Of a stretch of 46,180 nucleotides of DNA, positions 25,311 to 32,698 are shown one piece after another; positions within the stretch are counted from its first letter, which is position 1, and every line of letters begins with the position of its first letter. Under the pieces are notes generated by a model, which saw nothing but the letters and a program-made list of their open reading frames with translations, was not told the DNA's origin and ran no database searches. This DNA comes from an uncultured Propionivibrio sp. (GTDB taxonomy: Bacteria > Pseudomonadota > Gammaproteobacteria > Burkholderiales > Rhodocyclaceae), in NCBI GenBank assembly GCA_937923255.1, contig CALAIL010000069.1:1-46180 (forward strand), read 5' to 3'. Position numbers and translations under genes: made by a program.

Positions 25311-26510
25311 TCAGCCGGGTTTGCCGTCCACGCGCGGCCGTGTCAGGATCGGCACGTATTTCCACAGATAGATGAGAAAACACAGCGTCCAGAATGTTGC
25401 CGAAGCGTACAGGCACGGAATGTAGTAGCGATCTGGCAAGCCGAACCAGATAGCGACGCGCAGGATGAGCGCGATGCCGATCAGACAGTAACAGAGCGTC
25501 TCGCCCAATCCGGCCTTGAGCGGGCGTCCGGTATGGCCAAGCGCCGTGCGTGTGATCATACCAATGATCAGCCCGGCCATTGCGCCGACGCTCAGGATAT
25601 GCAGTGTTGCCGCCGGATCAGCCAGACCGAAGGCGGCCAGCCCCAGCACCAGCAGAGCAACGACAATCCAGCCGTGCGCAACATGCAGAATCCACAGCAG
25701 CGGCGTAGTGCGCGTCGGCAATGGCCGCCAGCCCCAGATCCGCACGAGCTGGACGGCAGCGGCAGGCAACGCCAGCACGCCGACGAATCCCAGCGGCGCG
25801 CCAACCGCCCAGGCAAAAAGCGCCAGCGCCGTCAGCACCACGGCCGCACGGTCGCACCAGGGGTTGCGCCACGGCACGGTTTTCAGCGCATTGGCCGTAA
25901 AGCTCGGCACAATGCGCCCGGCAATTACCGTTTCCAGCACGGTAATCAGCGCCACGCCCAGGTGTAGGCCGATCAACGGTTCGACATCAAACCAGAGGTG
26001 CGCGCCGGCGTGCACCAGCGCATTGGCGGCTGCCAGCGCGAGCAGCAGAAAGGGCGCGAAATAGTTGCGGCGATTACGGGCGCGATAGAGCAGACGCCCG
26101 ATGACGACAGCCAGCGTCGGCAGAAAGGCAAGGTCGACAACCGCCGCCAGAACCGGCATGCCGGAAAACATCGCCAGCCGCCCGGCCAGCCAGAGCGCGA
26201 CCAGCGCGGCCAGCCGCCCACCCTTCGGCGTCGGCAGCCCCGACCAGACCTGTCCGGCCGTCAACAAAAAACCGGCGATGATGGCAACGGCAAAGCCGAA
26301 CACCATTTCGTGACCGTGCCAGAGCATACCCGGTAGAACAGGCGCAAGTTCGACGCCGCCGGCGTATAGGGCGAGCCACAGCGGCAGCACCAACGCGGCG
26401 AACAGCGCGCCCAGCAGATAAAAGGGGCGAAAGCCAAGGGCAAACAGGGCAAAACCTGTGGGCGGCGTTTTGGGGCGGAGGCGCGGTTCGTCGATTTGAA
26501 TGATGGCCAA
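25311..26510 (-). CDS. nnrS: NnrS family membrane protein
   Basis: This 399-aa protein has about 12 hydrophobic helices. NnrS features are FALFALGFRPFYLLGALFA, the haem/copper-associated LWHGHEMVFGFAVAIIAGFL, GLPTPKGGRLA, and GMITRTALGHTGRPL. Family members protect against nitrosative stress and are often near denitrification genes; none is seen here. No ATG occurs near the expected N terminus. The best start is TTG 26510 (MAIIQIDEPRL), which has GGAG seven bases upstream; the longer frame from 26756 would overlap slyX completely and encodes an Arg/Cys-rich unlikely sequence. The slyX stop is about 80 nt upstream, so the two genes may be co-transcribed. Confidence 0.88.
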   Translation of the reverse strand: MAIIQIDEPRLRPKTPPTGFALFALGFRPFYLLGALFAALVLPLWLALYAGGVELAPVLPGMLWHGHEMVFGFAVAIIAGFLLTAGQVWSGLPTPKGGRLAALVALWLAGRLAMFSGMPVLAAVVDLAFLPTLAVVIGRLLYRARNRRNYFAPFLLLALAAANALVHAGAHLWFDVEPLIGLHLGVALITVLETVIAGRIVPSFTANALKTVPWRNPWCDRAAVVLTALALFAWAVGAPLGFVGVLALPAAAVQLVRIWGWRPLPTRTTPLLWILHVAHGWIVVALLVLGLAAFGLADPAATLHILSVGAMAGLIIGMITRTALGHTGRPLKAGLGETLCYCLIGIALILRVAIWFGLPDRYYIPCLYASATFWTLCFLIYLWKYVPILTRPRVDGKPG

Positions 26511-26589
26511 AATGAAACTCCGTGATTGCAAAAAACATATCCATGCCGCGCAGATACCGCAACGCCGCACAAGCATCGACCAATCCGGT

Positions 26590-26817
26590 TCAGTAATGCG
26601 GCGGCACCTCTTCACGCAGGCTGGGCGGCGCGGCGGACTCAGCCGTTGCCTGCGCTTCCGCATCCGCCTGCATTTGCCGGTAAAGATGGCGCAGCTGCGC
26701 TTGCAGGAGGACAAGTTCCTGTTGTTGACGGAAAACCGTGCGGTTGAGTTCCTCAACCAGATCTTCCATCAAGCTCAAGCGGATTTCGAGTTCGGTATTT
26801 CGGTCATTCACGGCCAT
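26590..26817 (-). CDS. slyX: SlyX family protein
   Basis: This 75-aa coiled-coil protein has a heptad region from MEDLVEELNRTVFRQQQELV to LLQAQLRHLYRQM, a linker, and the family-defining C terminus PPHY (SLREEVPPHY). SlyX is widespread in proteobacteria and its function is unknown. The start was taken at ATG 26817 with GGGGG just before it; the frame is open 20 codons further up. It is divergent from the zinc-ribbon gene at 26928 and upstream of nnrS. Confidence 0.88.
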   Translation of the reverse strand: MAVNDRNTELEIRLSLMEDLVEELNRTVFRQQQELVLLQAQLRHLYRQMQADAEAQATAESAAPPSLREEVPPHY

Positions 26818-26927
26818 ACCCCCATCCCATGCTTCCAATGTTCCCCAGGCAGCGGCGTCACAAAACCGCGACGGCAAATTATAATCGGCGCCTTCAATAA
26901 ACCAAGAAACTCCAGAGGATTCCCGTC

Positions 26928-27221
26928 ATGCCGCTCGTTTCATGCCGCGCCTGCGGCCACCAGGTCGACACTTCGGCGATGGCCTGCCCCAGCTGCGGCG
27001 CCACCGACCCCGGCAAAAAAATCAGTCGGCAGCAGCGCAATCTCATCATTTTTCTCATCCAGCTCGTTTTCTGGGCCTGCGTTCTGGGCATGGGCGGCCG
27101 TTACGTGTGGACGCACTGGATTCCGCCGCTTAAGCAATTCGTCGCCAAAAGCCAGGCCGCCGCACCGTCGTCAGGCGCGCCTGACATACCGGACAGAATG
27201 GGCATGCCGGCAGCCCAATAA
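26928..27221 (+). CDS. Zinc-ribbon membrane protein, 97 aa
   Basis: An N-terminal zinc ribbon (CRACGHQVDTSAMACPSCGA, two CxxC knuckles) is followed by a basic stretch (KKISRQQR) and one membrane helix (LIIFLIQLVFWACVLGMGG), then a Pro/Ala-rich tail. AGAGGA eight bases before the ATG supports the start. The ribbon should face the cytoplasm by the positive-inside rule. The function is unknown; similar short proteins are scattered in beta- and gammaproteobacteria. It is divergent from slyX, sharing a ~110-bp promoter region. Confidence 0.8.
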   Translation: MPLVSCRACGHQVDTSAMACPSCGATDPGKKISRQQRNLIIFLIQLVFWACVLGMGGRYVWTHWIPPLKQFVAKSQAAAPSSGAPDIPDRMGMPAAQ

Positions 27222-27315
27222 GGACGCGGGCTACAGCCGGCCAGTATCGGCGCAGCGGCCAGCGCGGCGCCGGTCGGCACCGCCGCCCGACATCGCCTCC
27301 CCTTACCTACGCCGT

Positions 27316-28842
27316 TCAGCGCTGCGCCCGAAAATCCGCATCGGCCTGCGCGAAACGCGCCTGAACAGCGGCGTCCGGCGCCTTGCCGAGCAGGGAAACG
27401 AGTACGGCGGTCACCCCGCAGGCGATAAAACCGGGGGCAATTTCGTAAAAGGTTCGCCAGCCATCCAGCCCCGCCGCGAGCGCGGGGTTCTTCACCTGAA
27501 CCAGCCACACGACGCACACCAAGGCGCCGGTAATCATGCCGGCCAGCGCACCGCTGGCGGATATGCGTTTCCATAAAACAGAGAGAATGACGATGGGGCC
27601 GAAAGCCGCGCCAAAACCGCCCCAGGCGAACTCCACCAGCCCGAGGACTGTGCTATCCGGATCGGCGGCAATCAGAATGGCGATCACCGCCACCGCCAGC
27701 ACCATGACGCGGCCCACCCAGACCAGTTCTTTCTGCGGCGCCTTCGGGCGCAGAAAGCCCTTGTAGAAATCTTCGGTAATCGCGCTGGAGCAGACGAGCA
27801 GCTGGCAGGACAGGGTAGACATCACAGCGGCCAGAATGGCGGAAAGGATGATGCCGGCAATCCACGGGTTGAAGAGAAGCGTCGTCAGGGCAATGAATAC
27901 GCGCTCATCCTTGCCTTCCATCACACCGACCTGGTCGGGGTTGCCGCCGAAGTAGGCGATGCCGAAATAACCAACCGCCACCGCACCGCTCAGGCAGACG
28001 ATCATCCAGGTCATGCCGATGCGGCGGGCCGCGCCGATTGATTTGACGTTTTCCGCCGCCATGAAGCGCGCCAGGATATGCGGCTGGCCGAAATACCCCA
28101 GCCCCCAGGCTGCCGTGGAGAGGATGCCGATCAAGGTCGTTCCCGTCCAGAGGCTGTCGTACTGTTTCCCCGTTTCCTGCGCGACGGCGGCAATGGCGGC
28201 GTGCATCTGCGCCGTACCGCCCAGCGACAGGTACACCATGACCGGCGTCAAGATCAACGCAAAGAGCATCAGCGTAGCCTGCACGGTATCCGTCCAGCTC
28301 ACCGCCAAAAAACCGCCGATGAAGGTATAGGCAATGGTTGCGCCCGCTCCCAGCCACATGGCGGTCGTGTAATCCAGGCCGGGGGAGAGGCTCTGAAACA
28401 GCCGCGCGCCCGCTACGACCCCCGCCGCACAATAGATAGTGAAGAAAAACAGGATGATGATGGCGGAGCTAACCTTCATGAACTGCCCCTGCGCACCGAA
28501 ACGATGGTAGAAATAATTGGGCAGGGTCAGCGCATTATCGTTGTGCTCGGTATGCACGCGCAGCCGCCCCGCGACGATCAGCCAGTTCAGCCAGGCGCCG
28601 ATCACCAGGCCAATGGCGATCCAGGATTTGCTCAGCCCGCTGGCGTAAATCGCCCCCGGCAGGCCCATCAGCAGCCAGCCGGACATATCGGACGCCCCGG
28701 CGGACATAGCCGTGACGAAAGCCCCCAGCCGCCGCCCGCCGAGGATGTAGTCGTCGAAATTGCAGGTAGAAAAATAGGCCGCCATGCCAATGAGCAGAAC
28801 GGCGGAAAGATAAATGCCAAAAGTAATGTAGATCGGGTTCAT
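27316..28842 (-). CDS. putP: Sodium/proline symporter PutP
   Basis: This 508-aa SSS-family transporter has about 13 helices. N-terminal YFSTCNFDDYILGGRRLGAF then VTAMSAGASDMSGWLLMGLP is the classic PutP region (Na+ and proline site), with WIAIGLVIGAWLNWLIVAGR and RVHTEHNDNALTLPNYF following. E. coli PutP is 502 aa. ATG 28842 (MNPIYITFGIYL) matches the family start, although the ribosome site is weak; the open frame continues 95 codons upstream with an unlikely sequence. No putA is adjacent. It imports proline for nutrition or osmoprotection. It is divergent from the crotonase gene. Confidence 0.93.
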   Translation of the reverse strand: MNPIYITFGIYLSAVLLIGMAAYFSTCNFDDYILGGRRLGAFVTAMSAGASDMSGWLLMGLPGAIYASGLSKSWIAIGLVIGAWLNWLIVAGRLRVHTEHNDNALTLPNYFYHRFGAQGQFMKVSSAIIILFFFTIYCAAGVVAGARLFQSLSPGLDYTTAMWLGAGATIAYTFIGGFLAVSWTDTVQATLMLFALILTPVMVYLSLGGTAQMHAAIAAVAQETGKQYDSLWTGTTLIGILSTAAWGLGYFGQPHILARFMAAENVKSIGAARRIGMTWMIVCLSGAVAVGYFGIAYFGGNPDQVGVMEGKDERVFIALTTLLFNPWIAGIILSAILAAVMSTLSCQLLVCSSAITEDFYKGFLRPKAPQKELVWVGRVMVLAVAVIAILIAADPDSTVLGLVEFAWGGFGAAFGPIVILSVLWKRISASGALAGMITGALVCVVWLVQVKNPALAAGLDGWRTFYEIAPGFIACGVTAVLVSLLGKAPDAAVQARFAQADADFRAQR

Positions 28843-29191
28843 GAAATTATTTTCGCTGTGTTTTCCGGATTTCCCTGCAGCTGCGAATTTTAAACGTTCC
28901 CCGTCCGCCGCGGCCAGATTTTCAGATTGGGCGCAGGAAACATCCGGAGACAAGAATCGTCGCACGCCCGTTTCTCCAATCCTTGCCTGGGAACCGATAA
29001 AACAAGGCAGAAAACATAAATCGCCCGGAGGCCCTTTAAAAACAAGGGATTCAGCGTACCAAAAAACATAAAACGGAAAACTGCGCGCAATGATCGTTGA
29101 CTTCCGGACGCGATGCTTTGACAACAAAAAGCGGCGGCGACTAGACTGCGCGAATCCTTGAGTGAACCTTTAACTGCCACCGGAGGAAACC
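28843..29191. other. Divergent control region, putP / crotonase
   Basis: No gene was found in these 349 bases. The crotonase promoter (29118-29147) is the only element I can assign; the putP promoter is presumably in the A+T-rich part around 29030-29080. Confidence 0.4.
29118..29147 (+). promoter_or_regulatory. Sigma-70-type promoter of the crotonase gene
   Basis: TTGACA (29118-29123) and TAGACT (29142-29147) are separated by 18 nt. They lie about 45 nt upstream of the crotonase ATG. Confidence 0.6.
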
Positions 29192-29977
29192 ATGTATCAG
29201 CATCTCATCTATGAGCAACAGGGCGAAATCGACGTCGTTATCCTGAACCGACCGGACACGGCCAATGCGTTCACCCAGGAAATGCTGGACGAAGTCGCCG
29301 CAGTCTTCACACAAATCGAGCGGGATTCTCCGGCCCGGGCCGTTATTTTGAAGGCTGCCGGCAAGCTCTTCTCCGGCGGCGGCGACATCAAAATGTTCCG
29401 CGACCTTCTTGCCGCCAAGGCGCCCTTGCCCGTCGAACTGGTGCTGGGTACGGGGCGCATGGCGCTGGCGGTGCGCCGCTGCAAAAAGCCTGTTGTCGCC
29501 GTGGTTCAGGGAGCCGCCGCCGGCGCCGGCTTCGGCCTGGCGATGGCTTGTGATTACCGCATTCTGTCCGAATCCGCCAAGCTGGTTCCGGCGTTCAACG
29601 GCATCGGCCTGTCCGGAGATACCGGCCTCATGTACTTTCTCGGCAAAAATCTGGGGCCTGCCCGCACCTATGAACTGATGACGCTCAAAACCGCCCTCAG
29701 CGCCCAGGAAGCCAAGGATCTGGGGCTGGCCACCGAGGTCGTTCCCGACGATGCCCTGGAAGCCCAGGGGCAAGCTTTTACCGAGAAACTCCTGCACAAG
29801 CCGACCCGAATCCTGGCGCGGCAAAAAGCCTTGCTCAACGCCTATTTTTACAGTGAGCTGGAAACCTTCAACCAGGAAGAAGCCGTGGCCATGCACTTAT
29901 CCTCCAAGGAAGAAGACTTTGCCGAGGCGGTTTCGGCCTTTCTAGACAAACGCCCGGCAAAATTCAGCGGGCGCTGA
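29192..29977 (+). CDS. Enoyl-CoA hydratase/isomerase (crotonase) family protein
   Basis: This 261-aa protein has a perfect GGAGG Shine-Dalgarno. The crotonase fold shows the CoA/oxyanion-hole segments KLFSGGGDIKMF and VQGAAAGAGFGLAMACDYRI. The usual catalytic Glu of hydratases in the next segment is replaced: the region reads VPAFNGIGLSGDTGLMYFL, in which an Asp stands as in PaaG-type isomerases. This suggests an isomerase rather than a hydratase. The C terminus (EAVSAFLDKRPAKFSGR) is typical of the family. It stands alone, with no fatty-acid or phenylacetate genes nearby, so the substrate is unknown. Confidence 0.9.
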   Translation: MYQHLIYEQQGEIDVVILNRPDTANAFTQEMLDEVAAVFTQIERDSPARAVILKAAGKLFSGGGDIKMFRDLLAAKAPLPVELVLGTGRMALAVRRCKKPVVAVVQGAAAGAGFGLAMACDYRILSESAKLVPAFNGIGLSGDTGLMYFLGKNLGPARTYELMTLKTALSAQEAKDLGLATEVVPDDALEAQGQAFTEKLLHKPTRILARQKALLNAYFYSELETFNQEEAVAMHLSSKEEDFAEAVSAFLDKRPAKFSGR

Positions 29978-30070
29978 CCGGCGGCGGGACGTGTCGGGAC
30001 GTCGGGTCATCGAGGCGTGAGGGCAACAGGCATTCCCAAACGCTTCCCGGCAAGCGCCGCTGAACCCCGC

Positions 30071-30383
30071 GTAAACAGGGCGTTTCCGGGCAGGCGCCTC
30101 TGAAGTCCTTATAAATAGGGCATTTGCGGGTAGGATGCTCGGAGACACCCTGTTTACGCGGTGTTCAGGGCACCCATATTTGAGACACCCAAAACATAGC
30201 GGCTCGACTTTGCCAAAGACAAGGCGACAAGCCGCTGACAGTACGTTTAGTACGGCAAGGCGAAGCCAACGAAGTATTTTGGCAAAGGAAGCCGCTATCA
30301 GCCCCCCCCGGAGATGCCCTATTTACAAGGGGTTTACGGGCAGCTCCTCTGAAACGCTCTAGATACGCGGGCTAGCGGGCATC
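30071..30383. repeat. 40-nt tandem palindromic repeat array, copy 3, interrupted
   Basis: Units at 30071-30110 (starting GTAAACAGGGCGTTTCCGGG), 30111-30151 (ATAAATAGGGCATTTGCGGG) and 30152-30190 (GTTTACGCGG) precede the MITE-like insertion at 30196-30298. The array then resumes with units at 30321-30360 and 30361-30383 (ending GGGCTAGCGGGCA, as at 46020). Junction palindromes include CCCGCGTAAACAGGGC, and its reverse complement appears as GCCCTGTTTACGCGGG in copy 1. Confidence 0.82.
30196..30298. repeat. MITE-like element with terminal inverted repeats, copy 2
   Basis: The left end is ATAGCGGCT-N3-CTTTGCCAAA and the right end is TTTTGGCAAAGG-A-AGCCGCTAT, giving terminal inverted repeats of about 20 bp that are better preserved than in copy 1. 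The interior has GACAAGGCGACAAGCCGC, GACAGTACG-TTTAG-TACGG and CAAGGCGAAGCCAACG. It sits at the same array junction as copy 1 (after TATTTGAGACACCCAAAAC). There is no ORF, and no certain target-site duplication was found. Confidence 0.75.
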
Positions 30384-30432
30384 TTTTCTGCGGCGCAAAA
30401 AAATACCGTTGTCCGTTACTACGCCGGCCTTT

Positions 30433-31347
30433 TCATGCGGGCGGGCGCGCTGGTTTATCTTCCGCAGCCGTTTCGTCGTGTTCCGAGGCTGCTTCGGCGA
30501 GCATGGCCCGGCGCGTTTCCGGCGTTTCCAGGCTGATGCGCCCAAGCCGGCCATCCCGATAATCCTGCAACAGTACGAGCGAAGCCTTGGCAAAATCGAG
30601 CACGCCGCCGCACATCCGCAACGCCCGCCGGCGCGCGACGCTTTCAATGATGTCTACGGCATCCAGTTCTTCGACCGCGAACCCATAACGCGCCGCAAGC
30701 AGCGCGGGATAACGCTCGCGCAGCAGCCCGGCAAGAAACACTGCGACTTCCTCGTCGATGACGGCATTGCGCCCAATGGCATGACTGGCCGCGAGCATGA
30801 AGCCGTCGCTGTCATACTGGATTTTCGGCCACATCAGTCCCGGCGTATCGATGATCGTCTGCCGTGCGCTCAAGCGGTGCGCCTGCTGCATCTTGGTCAC
30901 CGCCGGCTCATCGCCAACCTTGGCGATCTTGTGGCCAACCAGCGCATTCATCAGCGTCGATTTGCCGACATTGGGAATCCCCATGATCATCATGCGCAGC
31001 GGTTTGGTCGTGTCGTTGCGATGTGGTGCCAGCGCCTGGCACAGTGCGGGCAAGCGGGCGACTTCGCCGGCGTTGCGGCTCGAAATCGCCACGGCGCTGA
31101 CGCCTGGTTGCCGGTTGAACTCGGCGATCCAGGCGCGCGTGACCGCCGGGTCGGCCAGATCGGACTTGTTGAGCACCTTCAGGCAAGGCCGCTGCCGATG
31201 CCGGCGCAGATCGGCCACCAGCGGGTTGGCGCTGGCCGCCGGCAGGCGCGCGTCGACGACTTCGATAACAACGTCGATATTGGCCATCGTCTCGGCCGCC
31301 TTTCGGCGCGCCGACACCATGTGTCCGGGAAACCACTGAATTGCCAT
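30433..31347 (-). CDS. rbgA: Ribosome biogenesis GTPase (RbgA/YlqF family)
   Basis: This 304-aa circularly permuted GTPase has motif order G4 (NKSDLAD), G5, G1 (GIPNVGKSTLMNAL), G2, G3 (DTPGLMWPK), diagnostic of the YlqF/YawG group. The N terminus IQWFPGHMVSARRKAAE is the RbgA signature, and a helical C-terminal domain follows. In Bacillus RbgA is needed for late 50S assembly (uL16 region). ATG 31347 begins this signature. The upstream frame (14 codons) is not conserved. The C-terminal ~25 residues are Ala/Glu-rich. It is divergent from the methyltransferase gene. Confidence 0.92.
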   Translation of the reverse strand: MAIQWFPGHMVSARRKAAETMANIDVVIEVVDARLPAASANPLVADLRRHRQRPCLKVLNKSDLADPAVTRAWIAEFNRQPGVSAVAISSRNAGEVARLPALCQALAPHRNDTTKPLRMMIMGIPNVGKSTLMNALVGHKIAKVGDEPAVTKMQQAHRLSARQTIIDTPGLMWPKIQYDSDGFMLAASHAIGRNAVIDEEVAVFLAGLLRERYPALLAARYGFAVEELDAVDIIESVARRRALRMCGGVLDFAKASLVLLQDYRDGRLGRISLETPETRRAMLAEAASEHDETAAEDKPARPPA

Positions 31348-31522
31348 GAACGATCCAGAAAAGTCAGAATTCAAATGTGGGGGATGCAATAAACGGGGGC
31401 ATTATCGCATTGCCGGCGCATGAGTCCGTGCTTTATCTGCCCGGCCGCTGCGCCTTGTTCTATCGGTCGACCTTTTTTGCCCGTACGTGCCTTGCGCGAA
31501 GCACGATAAAATCGCCCGCATC

Positions 31523-32431
31523 ATGAATCCCAAAAAATCCCCAAATACCCGGCACAGCAGCAAGCCCCCTGCCCCAGCGCCTGCTGAACCGCTGATCGCC
31601 GGCCAGTCGATCGAACTGCTTAAGGAACTGCATATCCTGACGCGCGAGGGCAAGCTCAACCAGGACAGCCGCCGCAAGCTGAAACAGGTCCGCCATCTCT
31701 ACCAGTTCATCGAACCGCTGCTGGTTCGTCTACAGGAAGCGCAAGGTGATTTCACGCTCGTCGACCTTGGCGCGGGCAAGTCGTATCTCGGCTTTATCCT
31801 CTACGATCTGTTTCTGCATCCCCGGCGCTGCGGGCAGATTTTCGGCATCGAGACGCGCGCCGAACTCGTCACGCGTTCGCGTGAACTGGCTGGCCGCCTG
31901 GGTTTTTCCCGCATGCATTTTGAGCATTTGAGTGCCGAGGCTTCGATTCATGCACCTACCCTGCCGGCGCGGGTCGATATCGTCACCGCCCTGCATGCCT
32001 GCGATACGGCGACGGACGATGCCATCCGCTTCGCCCTGCACAAGCGCGCCCGCTTTGTGGTGCTGGCCCCCTGCTGCCAGGCGGAAGTCGCCGCCGTCTT
32101 GCGCCAAAACAAGAGTGCCGCGCTGGCACGCACTCCGCTCGCCGAGCTGTGGCGTCACCCGATCCACACGCGCGAATTCGGCAGTTTGCTGACCAATGTG
32201 TTGCGTTGCCTGCAACTGGAAGCCCATGCTTATCGCGTCACCACAACCGAACTGGTCGGCTGGGAACATTCGCTCAAGAACGAGCTGATCATCGCCGAAT
32301 ACACTGGGCAAACGCGCGGCAACGCGGCACAACGGCTGGCGGCGATCCTGCACCAGCTGGGCCTTGAAGCGCTGAGCAGCCGCTTTCTCGATTTTTCCGT
32401 GCCGCCCGCTCCGGCAGAAAATAACGCATGA
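31523..32431 (+). CDS. SAM-dependent methyltransferase (Methyltransf_32 type)
   Basis: The protein has 302 aa. A Rossmann-fold motif I, TLVDLGAGKSYLGFILYDLF, is followed by VDIVTALHACDTATDDAIRF and VVLAPCCQAEVAAVL. The HAC-D and PCC motifs are characteristic of the Methyltransf_32 family (related to eukaryotic GSTCD/TRM13-like proteins, suggesting an RNA substrate). The N-terminal 35 residues are Pro/Lys-rich. No Shine-Dalgarno is evident at ATG 31523; an A+T-rich GATAAAAT lies 9 nt before it, so a leaderless or short-leader transcript is possible. The upstream ATG (31487) is less likely. A clear terminator follows about 85 nt after the stop. Substrate unknown. Confidence 0.85.
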   Translation: MNPKKSPNTRHSSKPPAPAPAEPLIAGQSIELLKELHILTREGKLNQDSRRKLKQVRHLYQFIEPLLVRLQEAQGDFTLVDLGAGKSYLGFILYDLFLHPRRCGQIFGIETRAELVTRSRELAGRLGFSRMHFEHLSAEASIHAPTLPARVDIVTALHACDTATDDAIRFALHKRARFVVLAPCCQAEVAAVLRQNKSAALARTPLAELWRHPIHTREFGSLLTNVLRCLQLEAHAYRVTTTELVGWEHSLKNELIIAEYTGQTRGNAAQRLAAILHQLGLEALSSRFLDFSVPPAPAENNA

Positions 32432-32516
32432 ATGCCGAGGAAATGCTTCCCCGGCACGGCCTTCGGCGCATTCCGACTTTGTTTCATGCATAAATACTGA
32501 TATATTCGGTGCGTGG

Positions 32517-32542
32517 AAACCGCCTGCCGATGGCGGTTTTTT
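32517..32542 (+). terminator. Rho-independent terminator after the methyltransferase gene
   Basis: An 8-bp stem AAACCGCC / GGCGGTTT with a 7-nt loop is followed by TTTTC. A TATATT hexamer 11 nt upstream (32501-32506) leaves open that it also acts as an attenuator for brnQ. Confidence 0.85.
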
Positions 32543-32564
32543 CGTTACCCAGACTTTTCGTGTG

Positions 32565-32698
32565 ACCGCTCTGACCATCGGGCAGAGCGGTAGTATTTTT
32601 GGAAATTAAACAGTGTGTGGCAAAACGATTGTCGGGGGCCAGCTTGTCCGGAATGGCCCCGATTTCATCAATGCCGGTGTAACACACTTTACATAGAC
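32565..32698 (+). promoter_or_regulatory. Structured 5' leader of brnQ
   Basis: Hairpin 1 has 9-bp arms ACCGCTCTG / CAGAGCGGT (32565-32573 and 32583-32591) followed by AGTATTTTT. Hairpin 2 has arms TCGGGG-CC / GGCCCCGA (32632-32640 and 32655-32662). GTGTGT and ACACAC blocks (about 32613 and 32684) flank hairpin 2 and could pair, enclosing it. I do not recognise a known riboswitch or a leader peptide rich in Leu/Ile/Val codons. The brnQ ATG follows directly without a Shine-Dalgarno. Confidence 0.5.

Larger units (their letters stand above)
29978..30432. other. Repeat-filled region between crotonase and rbgA
   Basis: 455 bases between two convergent genes, mostly occupied by the 40-nt array with the inserted MITE-like element. 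No gene was found. The run of eight C (30302-30309) marks the right junction of the insertion. Confidence 0.6.

Noticed and set aside
25170..25967. 265-codon plus-strand frame overlapping nnrS
   Set aside because: It is a shadow of the nnrS codon pattern (Gln/Arg-rich) and has no ribosome site or family resemblance.
32615..32698. N-terminal extension of BrnQ
   Set aside because: It would translate through the leader hairpin and adds Cys-rich residues absent from the family.
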